A stretch of DNA of 64,000 nt from Crambe crambe (taxonomy: Eukaryota > Porifera > Demospongiae > Poecilosclerida > Crambeidae). Under the pieces are notes generated by a model. It was not told the origin of the DNA. It did no database searches and worked only from the letters and a program-made list of their open reading frames with translations. Numbering within the stretch: position 1 is the stretch's first letter; every line of letters begins with the position of its first letter. Position numbers and translations under genes: made by a program. Shown here one piece after another: positions 43,636 to 54,466 of this stretch. The stretch covers positions 2,480,001 through 2,544,000 of the forward strand of contig OZ004596.1 of the NCBI GenBank assembly GCA_963924555.1, given 5' to 3'.

Positions 43636-46600
43636 ATGGAAATAACCTATGAAGTTGTCTTTACCTACCTTCACAAGGGGGAGTACCCTGAAGATAGCAG
43701 TGACAATAGAAAGAGGGCTATCAGAAATAAGAGCAAGAAATTTACCATCAGAGATGGGGTCTTATTCTATTCTGCTCATGGGAAATTGAGGGAGTGGATC
43801 AACTCTAAAGAAAGACATAAGCATATAGTGGAGTCTTGTCATGCTGATAAGCTTGGGGGACACCTTGGAAGAGACAAAACTAGAGATAAAGTAACTTCAA
43901 GGTATTTAACTAGGACAAAGCTAATATACTAAATTGGTTGTAATACGTATCATTACAGATATTACTGGATTAATGTTGTGAATGATGTTGATTGTTACAT
44001 CAAGTCATGCATGACATGTCAGCGTGTCAATAAGAAACTAGAGAGACTAGCGGCCACGTTGCATCCTATTCCTGTCCATAGTCCATGGCATAGGATTGGA
44101 ATTGACCTTATCGGACCACTTCCCCTGACAAAATCAGGAAATTGCTTCATTGTAACCTGTTCAGATTTTTTCACTAAATGGCCGGAGGCTGCTGCTATAC
44201 CAGACAAGACAGCAGCCTCTGTATCCAAGTTTATCTACCAAATTATAACCCGTCATGGCAGTCCTGTGATTATTCAGTCTGATCAGGGACGAGAGTTTGT
44301 CAACCAGGTAGCTATAGCCAAGTAATTATATTTATTATATATAATAATTATCACATTCTGCTTATACCTCAGATAAATCGCCATTTATTTGAGAAAACTG
44401 GCATTGAGCATCGCATATCAGCAGCCTATCATCCTCAAACCAACGGCTTGGATGAACGATTTAACCAGACTCTGGTAAATATGCTGACAAAGTTAAGTGG
44501 AGAAAAGCCAGATGAGTGGGATGAGTTCCTTGATGCAGCTTTATTTGCTTACAGGTATATTAATCTTTGTTTTAAATTTTTATCATCATGCATAATATCT
44601 TTGTATATAAGGACAAGTCGACATGATTCCAGTAAGTATTCCCCATTTGAATTGCTCTACAAACGTAAAGCACGACTTCCAGTTGAGCTTGCCTCTCCTT
44701 CATTGAAAGAAGTTACTGATGATTCTTCAAAGTAAGAGCTACAATGTCATGATAGCAATATACTCTTATAGTCGTACATATTATGTTATTGAAGTGAAGT
44801 GGGAGCTGAAGATCAGGAGAATTACATGAGTGTAATGCTGAAGTGGGCCAAAGATGTTGATGAATTAGCGAAGGGGAATATTCAACAGGCACAGGAAAAG
44901 CAGAAGAAACGTTATGATGCGAAGCACAAGCTGCCAGTGTTTAAAGTTGGGGATAAAGTTTGGAGATATAATTCCAGAAAAGAAACCCGTAAAGGTGGCA
45001 AACTAGAGTATAATTGGGATGGCCCATACACAATATCTGAGCAGACAACTAGGGGAACCTATCGATTAAAGAACAAAGGAGGAAAAGTGTTAAAGAAAGC
45101 TGTAAGTAGCATTCGTCTTAAAGCCTGTGTGGAAACCGAGGATGTCATCAAGCAGGTACATGTGATGTACATTACGTAATATAAATTAGATATTTAATTA
45201 ATTTTGTAGATAAACAATGAGAAAGGTGAAGGAATTGGAGAAAGGAAGGCCGGATTGGACCACGATGAGGTAACTATTAAAATACATGCATGCATCAGAA
45301 TATTACTAATTTTATGCTAGGAGAAGACTGAATTAGATTCCAAAAGTGAGGCAAAGAAAGTAGGATTAAAGGTATTCTGCACACATACATACATGTATTA
45401 TTATATAGCTTACACTCTGCAGAAATTGAAGAGGAAGATTTCTGACTTACATGGTGAAAGTAAGAGAACTGGAGAAAAGAGGGCTAGATTGGCTCAAGAT
45501 GAGGTATAATATTATCTAGGCCTTTAATATCAGCTGCAGCGTTAAATATAACAGTGTTATTTAATTATTAGGCCATAATTATAGCTATAGTCAGTGAAAT
45601 TATTTCTGATATGTGTGTAATCTGCAAATGTTACCATACAGATATGTAATGACCAACACAACCTTAGTCCAAATGAAATAGAATCTTCTTCACTTTCGTC
45701 ACTATCATTGGCATCTTCTGATGAGGGAGAAGAAGGTAGCTATTAACTGTCACTAGCTATATGAGTTTGTGAATTTATTATAAATTATGTGGACTTTATT
45801 TGTTTTTAATTTAGCATCTGATCTCCCACCATTGTCATCTCAAATTTGCAATTGTCGAACTAGATGTGGATCACACAGATGTGTTTGCAAGAAAAATGGT
45901 AATGTTTGTGGATCTTATTGTCATCCTGGTAGACAGTGTGTTAATACCAGCAAGAAACAAACAGATTTTGACAGTACTGATCTTTCAAATGAAGATAACC
46001 TTCCGAAGTCTCCTCCACCACCTAGTATTTGAACAACCATTGGTGAATATAGACTCACAGATGAAGATAAAGTTGGCCTTATTGCAGGAGAATGGTTGAA
46101 TGACAGAGTCATCAATGCAGCTCAATGGCTTTTAAAACAACAGCATCCGAACATTTCAGGATTCCAGGCAACAACCTTGCAACTTACACGAACATTCGAA
46201 ATCCAGGGAGAAAGGGAATTTGTCCAAATATTCAATGTTAATGGAAATCATTGGATAGCAGTTTCCACTGTTCAGTGTCCTGCTGGTGTTGTAAAAGTAT
46301 ATGATAGTATGCACCTAGGCTTACCATCATCCCTAAAGTCTGTCATTGCTGACATCCTTCATACAACAAAGAAGTCTCTAACCATAGAATATGCTAATGT
46401 GCAGTTGCAGAGGGGAGGATGTGACTGTGGATTGCTTGCTATTGCCAATGTGACGGCAATTTGTAATGGCGAAGATCCTGCACTTTTACAGATTGACCAA
46501 GATCAAACTAGGCAGCATTTGCTGACATGTCTGGAAGACAATTTGATTGCACCATTTCCTGCAAGACCTACTGTGAGAAAAATCTGTCTTCGAAGTGAGG

Positions 46601-47310
46601 AACTGCAAGTTTACTGTCATTGCAGAATGCCTAAAGATAGCCGACGGATGATCACATGCAATGGGTGTAAAGAAAAGTATCATGTTAGCTGTGTTAAGAG
46701 ATCACCTGAAAGTCTGGATAATACTTTATGGTTTTGTCAGCCATCCTGTAACCCGAAGACATATTTAGAGTACACATATGAGAAAGTTGCAAGTGTCATA
46801 CAAGAGCTCAGAGTAAGTACAGCAATTATTATACAGAGCTTAGTAACTAAATCTTTGCATCTTTATTGTACTATAGCCAATACTAGTTGATATCATGAAG
46901 GAAAAGATGCCTTCAGAACATCATCGAATTTATTTCTATGGGTCTACCAAAGAACGACGGCAGCTTGTATATGGCAGCAAGGTCGGGCCATTGAAAAGGT
47001 GGTCGCCAAATGAGGTATAATTGCATTTAGCTAGCTAGCACTATAATAAATGTAAGTAATAATTTTGCAGGTTGTTACTCTGGTGAACACTGTTCTTTTG
47101 GCTATAGCAAGAAGTGTAGGAGAACAATTTGATTCATTCCGTTATGGTTATGATGTTTTACTTCCTGAGGTAAGAATCACTATTATCACACCTTTTCCAC
47201 GGACTGTGGATATGATAATTATTATCTATTTTTGACAGGCAATGGTTAGAGTTAAAGCTAGGATAGAAGACATATCCATATCAGATGCTACAGACCAATT
47301 TGACAACTAG
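43636..47310 (+). pseudogene. Ginger transposase: integrase + CXC + Ulp1 protease + PHD, one in-frame stop
   Basis: Thirteen exons join in frame: 43636-43901, 43959-44307, 44373-44554, 44612-44731, 44795-45155, 45210-45269, 45321-45371, 45423-45503, 45642-45735, 45815-46812, 46877-47014, 47071-47169, 47239-47310. Order: an H2C2 zinc site (HKHIVESCH...CMTC), then the DDE integrase core with Asp in IGIDLIGPLP, Asp in VIIQSDQGREF and Glu in NGLDERFNQTL. A GPY/F module (WDGPYTI), a CXC cysteine cluster and a C48/Ulp1 protease follow (NGNHWIAVS His, VKVYDSM Asp, GGCDCGLLA Cys). Last is a C4HC3 PHD finger. A TGA at 46030-46032 falls between CXC and protease; everything else reads open. It could be a nonsense mutation or an unrecognised splice. 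Confidence 0.82.
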
Positions 47311-47627
47311 TACATAACTGTACATGTATGGCTATTCTGGTTATGATTGCATAATATTTATCATTATAATTCTTCACATGACTCCTGGCTGCAGTAGAGC
47401 ATGAGGCAGAGCATTACTGACTGACATTGAATGCATGCATGTGTTCTTTGGTGGTGGCTTAGCTAGCTATAGGATCAAATGTGCCATGGAGGATCAGCTT
47501 TGCTAGCTAACATAATCTGGGGGGGGATCAAATTTGCTAGCAAGAGTAATCTGGGGGACAAATAATGCTAGCATAATCAATCCCCCCGGATCAAAAAACA
47601 CCAGGATCGATTTTCCTGTGACACCGG

Positions 47628-49533
47628 TGTCAAGTAAAAATGGGGACCCCCACAAAATGGGGACCCCCATCCCCATTTTTAAGTAATTTTGGGGACCCCC
47701 ATGCCCAAATTTATCATAAATATGGGGATCCCTCAAGAATTTTAGGGACCCCCGTATTTTTAAGGATCCCCATGTCCAAATTAATGGGGATCCCTCAAGA
47801 ATTTTGGGGACCCCCTGATATGGACAAGATATCGATATTAATGATTTTTTTATCTGTAGCTATAGCTACTTAGCACAATACCAATCCTTTTTTTTTTTGT
47901 TCTTCCAGAAATCTGGTGGTACATGGGCACACCGATTAGGAAGGCTATCATATACGTTGACAATCCTCAGGAGAACTATCACCAGCTAGCTATAGTTATC
48001 CAGTGAGAGCCATACACATTCAGGCAGTCCCTTCTCTGAATGTCAAATCCACTGCATTGCAAGTGAAGTGGGCTGTAATCCTTTCATATTTGGTGAGAAA
48101 TTTAGTACCAGCTGCATCAGTAAGCCACTTGCCCTGTAGTAAGGCAGTTTTGTCCTCATCAAATCCTTCTTCCAATATTGAACAGGCTTATAAACAAGAT
48201 CATTCTTTCTACAATAAAATTATTCATGAGTTTACGTTGACATGTTCCAACCTGTGGAAAACTTTAATACAAATGAATTGCTTAGCCACGATAGCTATTA
48301 TAGCTACATAGGTTGAAATAATAACCAGGCCAATAATATTTTTTACAGACTAGATCATTGGTTCGGTGCGGCTATCATCATAACCTGCCATAAGCTTGGA
48401 TTAAGCTCGAGAATTTGCCTTACCTACTCAAATACAGTCATATAATCGCCTATAGACATAAATGCCCTGAACATGGCTATAAACTCTACCCTCATAGCTA
48501 TAGGGCTATGGAAATGTTAGTTGTGCACCAATTCATGGGTTGTTAATGCACCAGGGTCTCATGACTTTATTGAAGGGCTCCCTCCCTCCCTCCCTCCCCC
48601 CTCTCTCTCTCCATGGATGATCAATATAAGCCTAAGGGCTCATGGCTAGCTACATATATTATGAAACAAGGCTAGCCGCATGCAACTGTTGTTCAATATT
48701 ATTGCTTTATTATAGTAGACTAGAGTTTACAACTATTATGCCCCAGTTAGCTCACCAGTACAGATCGGCCTCTTCTGTATGAAAAACTTGCACTTTTTTT
48801 CTTAGTTTGTCACCCTTTTCAAAGCTGGCATACGCATGCGCATGGGGTCCCTAATTTTACAGGGGGGACCCTGATTTTACGATAATTTTGGGGTCGGGGG
48901 TCCCCAAATTTATGGGGTCCCTAAATTTACGTGACAATTATCAGATATGAGCACGTTTAGTTGGCAGTGCCAAAATTTGGCTAAAAATTTTTTTAAGTAT
49001 AAATGACAACTATGATCCTTGAACAAAGCACAGATGAAGTTTGGAGCTCAGACTACAAGTACAAAGGCTTCAAATGAAGCGCTAAAGTTAGCTAGTCAGC
49101 CATTGAAGCTTCGTGCACGGAGATTCTAGTCAGGCTGAAATTCATTGAACTTTAGGCAGGCTTTCCAGCTTATACGCTGGGAAATATGAACTTACTAAGC
49201 TATCTGCGCTACCTTCGGTACCTTACTTCTCTTCTCGGAGCTTTGGTTGGACCTTTCTCGAGCCAAAAGGCAAGAAACTAGCTTCTTACTAACTACAGTT
49301 CGAAACCCCACCCACCGTCAATTTTAATAGTGCACGGGCATGTCCGGAAATAATGTTCACGTTGCTTAGTCAGCTTTTCTCGAAAAAACAATAACGTTAA
49401 TGGACGCTACCTCGATCTTTCTAAGAGCTGTTCCTCAGGCGTCATAAAAGCTATAGCTTTGAAATTTGCGCAATAAAGAGCCAAAGGGCCATAGATAATA
49501 AATTTTACCATAACAAATTTTTTTTTATTTTCA
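47628..49533. mobile_element. 1.9 kb insertion splitting the Ginger right terminal repeat
   Basis: Comparison with the intact left repeat shows that gtgacaccgg should run straight into atggagggtt. Instead 1,906 bases starting TG and ending CA intervene, bordered by CCGG on both sides (47624-47627, 49534-49537). Its first 1.3 kb has its own inverted ends (TGTCAagtaaa... at 47628 and ...tttacgTGACA ending 48936) rich in ggggacccc palindromes. The last 600 bases contain the dispersed repeat at 49066. No coding region is recognised. Confidence 0.6.
49066..49285. repeat. Dispersed ~220-base repeat, copy A
   Basis: Shares gctaaagttagctagtcagc, gcttcgtgcacgga, gctaccttcggtacctt and gagaaactagctt with 56165-56385 in the same orientation. 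No tRNA-like promoter boxes or poly-A tail were noticed. Confidence 0.75.
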
Positions 49534-49631
49534 CCGGATGGAGGGTTTTCCCAGAGCCGGTCACAATTATTAGCTACATAATTACATCTTCTAAATGACT
49601 CCGCCGTCATAATTGCACCTTCATATTGTTT

Positions 49632-50567
49632 TCATACAGGAGAACTCTTCCTTATCAACCACTTGATCAGCACAATATCATCATTCACCATGGTGGAAAT
49701 GGCTAATAGATAAAGTATGTTGGGCACAGAGAGATCTATATTATACAACAGAAATCCTGCCCATATTAAGTGCACAGTCCAGTTGCATACACAGCACAGC
49801 ACATAAGGCCATAAACTTATTTTCACAACCAGATGGAGCCAGCTATCTTTGGAGTACACCACTCGTAAAGCCAGGTAAGTATTGACCAAATATGGTATTG
49901 TGCTAAAGACTCCATAGAGAAGAACCATTTTACAAACCCCCAACAGACCACTGAAACCCTCGACGTTAATATTCACTGTTGAAACAATCAAGATAAGAAG
50001 TATAGTGGTAATATGATGGAGGACAGTACTCAGGGGTAATTTAGGCACCACGAACAATGCTACAAGGTCAGTGGCCACATACATCATTCCACAACGCTTC
50101 ATGTTGATTCCTTCAATTCTCTGATGAATATATGCATCATATGTACCCTCCCAATAACGAGGACTCACTGCCATGCAACACAGAAAGAAAGACTTCGAAA
50201 GATTGGCTACGACATACCACTTCTTATGAGAGGGCTTAATTGCAGCAAAGTGATGATCCACTCTCTCCCATAAATGCTTCACAAGAGCCATCCCCACAAC
50301 CACAAAAAGAGAGGTGATGAACAGGCATACAAGACAATCAACAAAATCATCAGGAGTAAAGGAAGCAGTTGGATCTGGGAGAAGGTTACGTAGAGGAGGG
50401 AAATTGAAGCGATCTGCAACATAACAGAAATTGATTGCAGTGGCATTTCTTCCTTTGTTCTTGTAGAGGAGAAAAAGAATGTCAAGGGGTTCTAGCAGTC
50501 TTCCATCATGGCATCTCGGCCATTTACCCTCCGATAAGTAGCTTAAAATTGCACCTATTCCGGCCAT
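49632..50567 (-). CDS. TLC-domain-like multipass membrane protein, copy 3 (intronless)
   Basis: 311 residues starting MAGIGAIL. It is closest to copy 2 by eye: EPLDILFLLYKNKGRN, PSHKKWYVVANLSKSFFLCCMAVSPRYWEGTY, DLVALFVVPKLPLSTVLHHITT, GLLGVCKMVLLYG, NTYLALRVVYSKDSW and VNDDIVLIKWLI. About seven membrane segments and the paired histidines are kept. Its stop lies 66 bases from the Ginger right end, so the transposon inserted just 3' of it. The CpG-rich 50570-50660 is its likely promoter. Confidence 0.72.
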   Translation of the reverse strand: MAGIGAILSYLSEGKWPRCHDGRLLEPLDILFLLYKNKGRNATAINFCYVADRFNFPPLRNLLPDPTASFTPDDFVDCLVCLFITSLFVVVGMALVKHLWERVDHHFAAIKPSHKKWYVVANLSKSFFLCCMAVSPRYWEGTYDAYIHQRIEGINMKRCGMMYVATDLVALFVVPKLPLSTVLHHITTILLILIVSTVNINVEGFSGLLGVCKMVLLYGVFSTIPYLVNTYLALRVVYSKDSWLHLVVKISLWPYVLCCVCNWTVHLIWAGFLLYNIDLSVPNILYLLAISTMVNDDIVLIKWLIRKSSPV

Positions 50568-51359
50568 TTAAAAAGCTAGATACACCCACCTTCTCACGTT
50601 CGCGCGCCCATTTTCTTTGCGCATGCTCAGGAGATCGGGACGTCGGGCGCGGGTCTCCCCTGGCCCTCTGGCTAGTTTTCATTCATGCTTTCTGAGACCA
50701 TTCTAACTCCTAGATTTCTTTGTGGATCCACATGCATGTTCAAACCAACAGCATTTGTCCAGAACATCATTCATCACTTGTATTCCATCACTGTTTGCAG
50801 ATCTACCTTGCTACTGTGCCCCCAGCTACTATTCCTTCATCCTTCAGGGGTGACTAGCTACAGCCAGACCTGACCTGGTACCTACTGATCAGAAATTGTA
50901 CCTTATTGAGCTAACGATTCCCTTTGATTCACCTGAGTCGCTATGTCAAGCCAACCATCTTCTCAATTGAATAATTGATAGCCTCAAATAAAGATAACTG
51001 CTTAGATAGGCCTGCACAGCCTCTATGATCTCCCTGGGCCTCGGTAGCCTGAGCCAGTCAGACCAAAACAGGCTTGAAGCCAGGTGTTGCAACTTCCACT
51101 GCAAAAATATTGAATCATGGCCATTTGTATTTGAGGTAGCATCTTCAATAAGATTCTGACAGATAAGGTAGATGCCTTACTATTATTCAGAGGGGCAGAG
51201 GGAGATCCAGTCTTGCAACCACAAGTTCCTGACTGGTTGAGCTGTAAGAAAACGAAACTGATAATGGCAATGGTTGAAACTTGCATGATGGTATTCTTTT
51301 TCTATCTTTTGTCAGTGAGAGTCTTCTATTGATCCTCTTGTAGTCAAATAGCTACATGA
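50568..51359. other. Intergenic, promoter side of TLC copy 3
   Basis: A CpG-rich start (gttcgcgcgccc, gacgtcgggcgcgggtc) is followed by sequence with no supported gene. Confidence 0.45.
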
Positions 51360-51990
51360 ATGTTTTAGACTTGGAGAATTCAAAGAAGGTAGCACCCATC
51401 CAGTCCTTGTTAAACTCATGCGTATCTTGCATGAAAGGTGAAAACTCTGATGCAGACACTGTATCTGCTTATTCCTGTAATTTTTTTTCGTTTCTTTAAG
51501 GACACTGCTCCAAATGAGCCTTCTATCATTTGTCTAGCTAGTATATTAGACTCTATAGTATTGAAAATTGTTATTTCTAATACCTCCCCATCTTTTTAGT
51601 TGGTGACTTTTGTAATCAAGCTCCAACTTCTCTAAACTACAAGTATACTTTCTTTGTCACAAGTTAACCGACACACATTCTAATGGTCATGCATCAATAG
51701 CTCTCATCTCTAACAATAGTCAGTTTCTTAGCTGTTCAGTTATTCCTCCCCTTGCCAATTCAGATCACAACACCCTTGAGCTTTTGATCAAATGGAAACA
51801 CAAAGAGAAGCCATTTGAGACAGAAATTTGATGATACAGAATTGAGCATGTGATATGACAACTGATTGGGATAGCCTATTGCCAGCAGATGATGTGAAAG
51901 TCTCAGTAACTAATTGGACAAACAAGTTTATGAAAATCATGTTCCAAAATAAAAGGGAGAGTGTAGCTACCCTGGCTCACTAAAGCCACT
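51360..51990 (+). mobile_element. Relic of a non-LTR retrotransposon (APE endonuclease end)
   Basis: Broken frames contain HSNGHASIALISNN and NSDHNTLELLIKWKHKEK (51676-51810), the usual SDHN end of the apurinic-like endonuclease of LINEs. W-rich text resembling the linker before reverse transcriptase follows. Several stops and frame changes show it is dead. No reverse transcriptase core was found. Confidence 0.5.
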
Positions 51991-52049
51991 CTCCCATGGG
52001 CCTACATGGCTGCAGACAAGAATCATCTGCATAACCACGATACAGTAGA

Positions 52050-52420
52050 AGTTTGCCTACAGTTACTAGGGAAAATTTTAAGTGACTTCTACCTATAGTT
52101 ACTCTAGGGACAATTTTAACATGTACACTGGTATAAAACTTCCCTTTATTAGCAATTATGTGGGTAAATTTTACACTATATATATACTTCAGTATTAGTA
52201 AATAATGAAGGGGCTAACTCATGTAAAAAAATTTTACACTACTTCATTATTAGCAAGTAATAGGGGGCTATAACTCATGTAAAATTTTCCCTGATAATAA
52301 TATCACTGCTATGGGGAAAAATTACACTACTTCAATGGATGCTCCTAGAAAGTGGAGTAAAACTTGCCCTGTATAAAATACATAAGCAGCAAGAGTTTTA
52401 TAAGTGACCTTTGACCTCCT
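52050..52420. repeat. Direct repeat copy 1 with DR1 motif
   Basis: Shares with 52810-53135: ctagggaaaattttaagtga, agtattagtaaataatgaag, ggggctaactcatgtaaaa, acactacttcatta.t.gcaagtaata and the end gtgacctttgacctc. The copies lie about 715 bases apart in the same orientation. Confidence 0.8.
52405..52417 (-). promoter_or_regulatory. Perfect DR1 nuclear-receptor half-site pair
   Basis: TGACCTTTGACCT is exactly AGGTCAAAGGTCA on the minus strand, the consensus DR1 bound by RXR/HNF4-type receptors. It lies at the end of direct-repeat copy 1. Function is inferred only. Confidence 0.4.
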
Positions 52421-52465
52421 ACTTTAGAAGAATTGAGCTGCTGTGATCAAGCTATAGCCGAATGT

Positions 52466-52580
52466 TAGTCTCTGTCCCAGCCCCCTAGCTCACATGCACA
52501 GCACTGGATGTATTGCATCATCGCGTGCTGGTGATGCAATACATCCAGTGCTGTGAGCTAGGGGGCTGGGACAGAGACTA
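52466..52580. mobile_element. TAGTCT snap-back element, 115 bases
   Basis: TAGTCTCTGTCCCAGCCCCC pairs with its inverse ending at 52580; the arms run about 50 bases. Exact 9-base duplications GCCGAATGT lie at 52457-52465 and 52581-52589. Confidence 0.92.
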
Positions 52581-52809
52581 GCCGAATGTTGTGTTGATTG
52601 AAGAATGGCAGTATAATACCGCTGTCTCTAAATCACTGTGACAGTCATCCAAGTATGTATCAGTAGTTTGTCCATCACATGAATATATTTTCCTGCTATC
52701 CCTAGATCACCCCCATCGTACCACTTCAGTTGACCAGATTGGACCTCAAATTTCATCCTTACATTTCCCCCTTGAAGTTCAGGATGACCATCTGGAATAA
52801 ATTTTGGAA

Positions 52810-53135
52810 TTTTGCCTACAGTTACTCTAGGGAAAATTTTAAGTGACTTCTGCCTACAGGAAATTTTAAGTGATTTCAGCCTACAGTTACTTTAGTGACA
52901 ATTTTACACTGGTGTAAAATTTCCCTTTCAGTATTAGTAAATAATGAAGGGGCTAACTCATGTAAAATTCACCCTCACTATTATTATGGGTACACTACTT
53001 CATTACTGGCAAGTAATAGAGGGGCTAACTCATGTGATAGTAATATCACTTCTAGGGGGGAAAATTGCACTGATGCTCTTAGCTTAAGTATAAAATACAC
53101 AAGCAAGACTTTTGCAGGTGACCTTTGACCTCACT
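52810..53135. repeat. Direct repeat copy 2 with DR1 motif
   Basis: Second copy of the repeat at 52050-52420, with an internal short duplication of gcctacag...aaattttaagtga. Confidence 0.8.
53119..53131 (-). promoter_or_regulatory. Perfect DR1 half-site pair, second copy
   Basis: Identical to the 52405 motif and in the same position within the repeat. Confidence 0.4.
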
Positions 53136-54126
53136 TTAAAAATCATATGATGTGTGCAGGAAGGCTGGGGGTGGGGCTGATTTACTGCTATGGTCTTGTA
53201 CCTGCTTCTTTAGAAGTATTCGGATCCCCCAAGCTGCTGTAGGATGTGATGGCAGAGCAAACTTGATACTCTGTGTTCTTGTTGGATTCATGCTGGTAGT
53301 GGGGTCTTTTAAAAGCCAATCCATTGTATTCCTCAGGAGAAGTATGGATTTCAATTCAGGTCATCTAACTAGATAAATTGCATACAATTAACCACAATTA
53401 GCTAGCGTGGGGCTAAAATGCTCTTCTTTTTTTGGCCTATTATTCTGCTCCTCCAGCAGATCCATTATTATTTTCATGGTAGCTAAACAATATATCAAAA
53501 TGTCCTGAAAGAGTACATTATTTGAACTGTGTATAGCATTTAAAATTTATTTTTGCGAACAGATTTCTTGCTAATCCCAAAAACTCACTCAGAATGCAAT
53601 GCTAATCACCGAGAACACCCATGTCACAGCCATGTGCATGCAAGGGAGCGAGGTTATTAGCTAAAACTACGACTGCAGCCTATTATTCTGGTTATTTAGC
53701 CTATTATGCTGCTATTCCAGTATTATTATACCAGCATATTAGCCCCACATACTAGTATAATAGACTAGTTTGTGGTACATGTAGCTATGCATGTGATGTT
53801 TTTTGAAGAGATCAGCTTCATAAGGTATAGCTAGCTATAAAAATAATAATGGGTAGGCTAGCTATAGCCCTAATGATTAATTTTTTTGCATCCTATAGCA
53901 TTAGGTGATTCATATCGTAGAAATGTACTGGGTTTGATCAATGATATCAGCTAATGGAAATGACAAAGAGAAGACTATTCACTTCTTAAATGTCCATCTC
54001 GAGACTTACAATCTCAATATAATGCTTATACACCCACCAATGCATTGTTTGAAGATTTGAAGAAGTTCTAACAAGTGTAAAACAATGCTTGAGATCTGAT
54101 ATTCAATTTGAGAAATTGCCTTTCTA
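53136..54126. other. Gene-free stretch
   Basis: Short frames only, with no domain recognised. AT-rich, with several tagctatag runs. Confidence 0.45.
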
Positions 54127-54135
54127 TTAAAGGTC

Positions 54136-54229
54136 TAGTCTGGCGTCGCCAGCCCAGCTTTTCTTCTTTTTTTTTTTGGGACGGGGAAGAAAAGTGAAGA
54201 AGAAAAGCTGGGCTGGCGACGCCAGACTA
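54136..54229. mobile_element. TAGTCT snap-back element, 94 bases
   Basis: TAGTCTGGCGTCGCCAGCCC and its inverse enclose a T-rich loop; the arms are about 38 bases. Exact 9-base duplications TTAAAGGTC lie at 54127-54135 and 54230-54238. Confidence 0.93.
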
Positions 54230-54315
54230 TTAAAGGTCGTGGGGTGGTGGAGGATCAGACTCAAAGTCAGAGATAGGTAGCTAGCTATAGTATGCATATA
54301 TGTAGCTACATAATA

Positions 54316-54455
54316 GTTAGACAACGAGACCTAGGGATCTAAGTTATTTAGAGACCCGAGGGCCCTGGGCTGTAGCGACCCGAGCGCAGCGAGGGCGCTA
54401 CCAAGGGCCCGAGGGTCTCTAAATAACTTAGATCCCGTTGGTCAAGTTGCCTAAC
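54316..54455. mobile_element. 140-base hairpin with gttagrcaac ends
   Basis: gttagacaac at the left and gttgcctaac at the right enclose strong arms (gatctaagttatttagagac / gtctctaaataacttagatc). The GC-rich loop contains cgacccgagcgcagcgaggg. It ends 12 bases before the P-like element at 54467. Confidence 0.85.
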
Positions 54456-54466
54456 TTATTTAGAAC

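Larger units (their letters stand above)
43455..49565 (+). mobile_element. Ginger-like DNA transposon, 6.1 kb
   Basis: Terminal inverted repeats: TGTGACCGGCTCTGGG at 43455 pairs with CCCAGAGCCGGTCACA ending at 49565, about 34 bases, continuing inward on the left to gtccggtgtcacag. The matching inner right part lies at 47520-47627, because the right repeat was split by a later insertion. TGT...ACA ends plus a Gypsy-type integrase gene fit the Ginger1 group of cut-and-paste transposons. Flanks are AT-rich (TAAT / ATTA) with no clear target duplication. It sits between TLC-like copies 2 and 3. Confidence 0.82.

Noticed and set aside
47640..47820. Regularly spaced ggggacccc units resembling a CRISPR-like array
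   Set aside because: Units are palindromes of unequal spacing with similar spacers, inside a eukaryotic transposon.
43451..49569. TAAT / ATTA flanks as a Ginger target duplication
   Set aside because: They are inverted, not direct, copies, so they extend the terminal repeat or reflect AT richness.
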